Shown here one piece after another: positions 40,587-40,761 of a stretch of DNA of 40,761 bases (the first letter of the stretch is position 1; each line of letters begins with the position of its first letter). The position numbers were made by a program, and so were the translations under genes. The notes under the pieces were generated by a model that was not told the origin of the DNA, did not search any database, and was given only the letters and a program-made list of their open reading frames with translations. Location: positions 1 through 40,761 of the forward strand of contig NZ_JAMBNP010000023.1 of NCBI RefSeq assembly GCF_023715145.1. Direction: 5' to 3'. The DNA is from Paenibacillus glycanilyticus (GTDB taxonomy: Bacteria > Bacillota > Bacilli > Paenibacillales > Paenibacillaceae).

Positions 40587-40761
40587 GTAACACACCTCCT
40601 GACACACTCTCATAATACCATATATTGGAACTAACCTCCCTCTATGGAGAATCGTTATTCTCTTAAATTCGCTTGTTTTCGTAGGTTTTGAACCTTTTTC
40701 TTTCGTGACAGACAACCGCTGAATGGAATAAGGTTGTAGAAGATGTAGAATATGGGGCGAA

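Overview
The window looks like a low-to-medium GC, spore-forming Firmicute of the Paenibacillus/Cohnella type. The basis is the gene families: LplB/YtcP-type sugar permeases with lipoprotein binding proteins, a YesM/YesN-type two-component pair, an AraC regulator beside a LacZ-type enzyme, a CgeD-like glycosyltransferase, a YdhK lipoprotein and strong GGAGG ribosome binding sites. No rRNA, tRNA or CRISPR array was seen.

Layout. 1-1135: no recognisable gene, but a 30-bp-period repeat and a perfect 20-bp hairpin. 1136-9157 (minus): sugar-utilisation operon with a binding lipoprotein, a broken GH42 beta-galactosidase, two CUT1 permeases, a second large binding lipoprotein, an AraC remnant and a GH2 beta-glucuronidase. 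9334-12622 (plus, divergent): sensor kinase and AraC-type response regulator that probably control that operon. 13000-17128 (minus): a small cysteine-containing protein, then a CUT2 sugar ABC transporter (binding protein, double ATPase, permease). 17364-19620: a gene graveyard around one GT2 glycosyltransferase. 19694-23776: LacZ-type beta-galactosidase and a divergent AraC regulator.

23815-29443 is a metal (copper-type) region. It holds a truncated multicopper oxidase, an IS3 remnant, YdhK, an OmpR/HisKA two-component system, a TVP38-type membrane protein, a siroheme-reductase-like protein, a copA pseudogene that still has a CsoR-type operator, and a frameshifted copZ. 29905-32033: PadR regulator plus DHA2 drug-efflux transporter behind a large nested dyad. 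32281-33632: decayed IS110-family element. 33694-36482: a membrane-protein tail, a secreted protein with four SLH-like repeats, and a group II intron maturase fragment. 36532-39082: two paralogous alpha/beta hydrolases and a divergent MarR regulator, separated by two perfect 16-bp palindromes. 39486-40586: three small proteins, one of them DUF1871-like.

Two themes stand out. First, decay by internal deletion is unusually dense: GH42, a GT4-like gene, multicopper oxidase, copA, copZ, IS110, IS3 and the group II maturase are all broken, often with both ends kept and the catalytic middle lost. Second, a degenerate repeat with an exact 30-bp period occurs at three distant places (about 389, 13011 and 36484). 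I could not match it to a known element. All family assignments come from reading the protein sequences; no database search was run.
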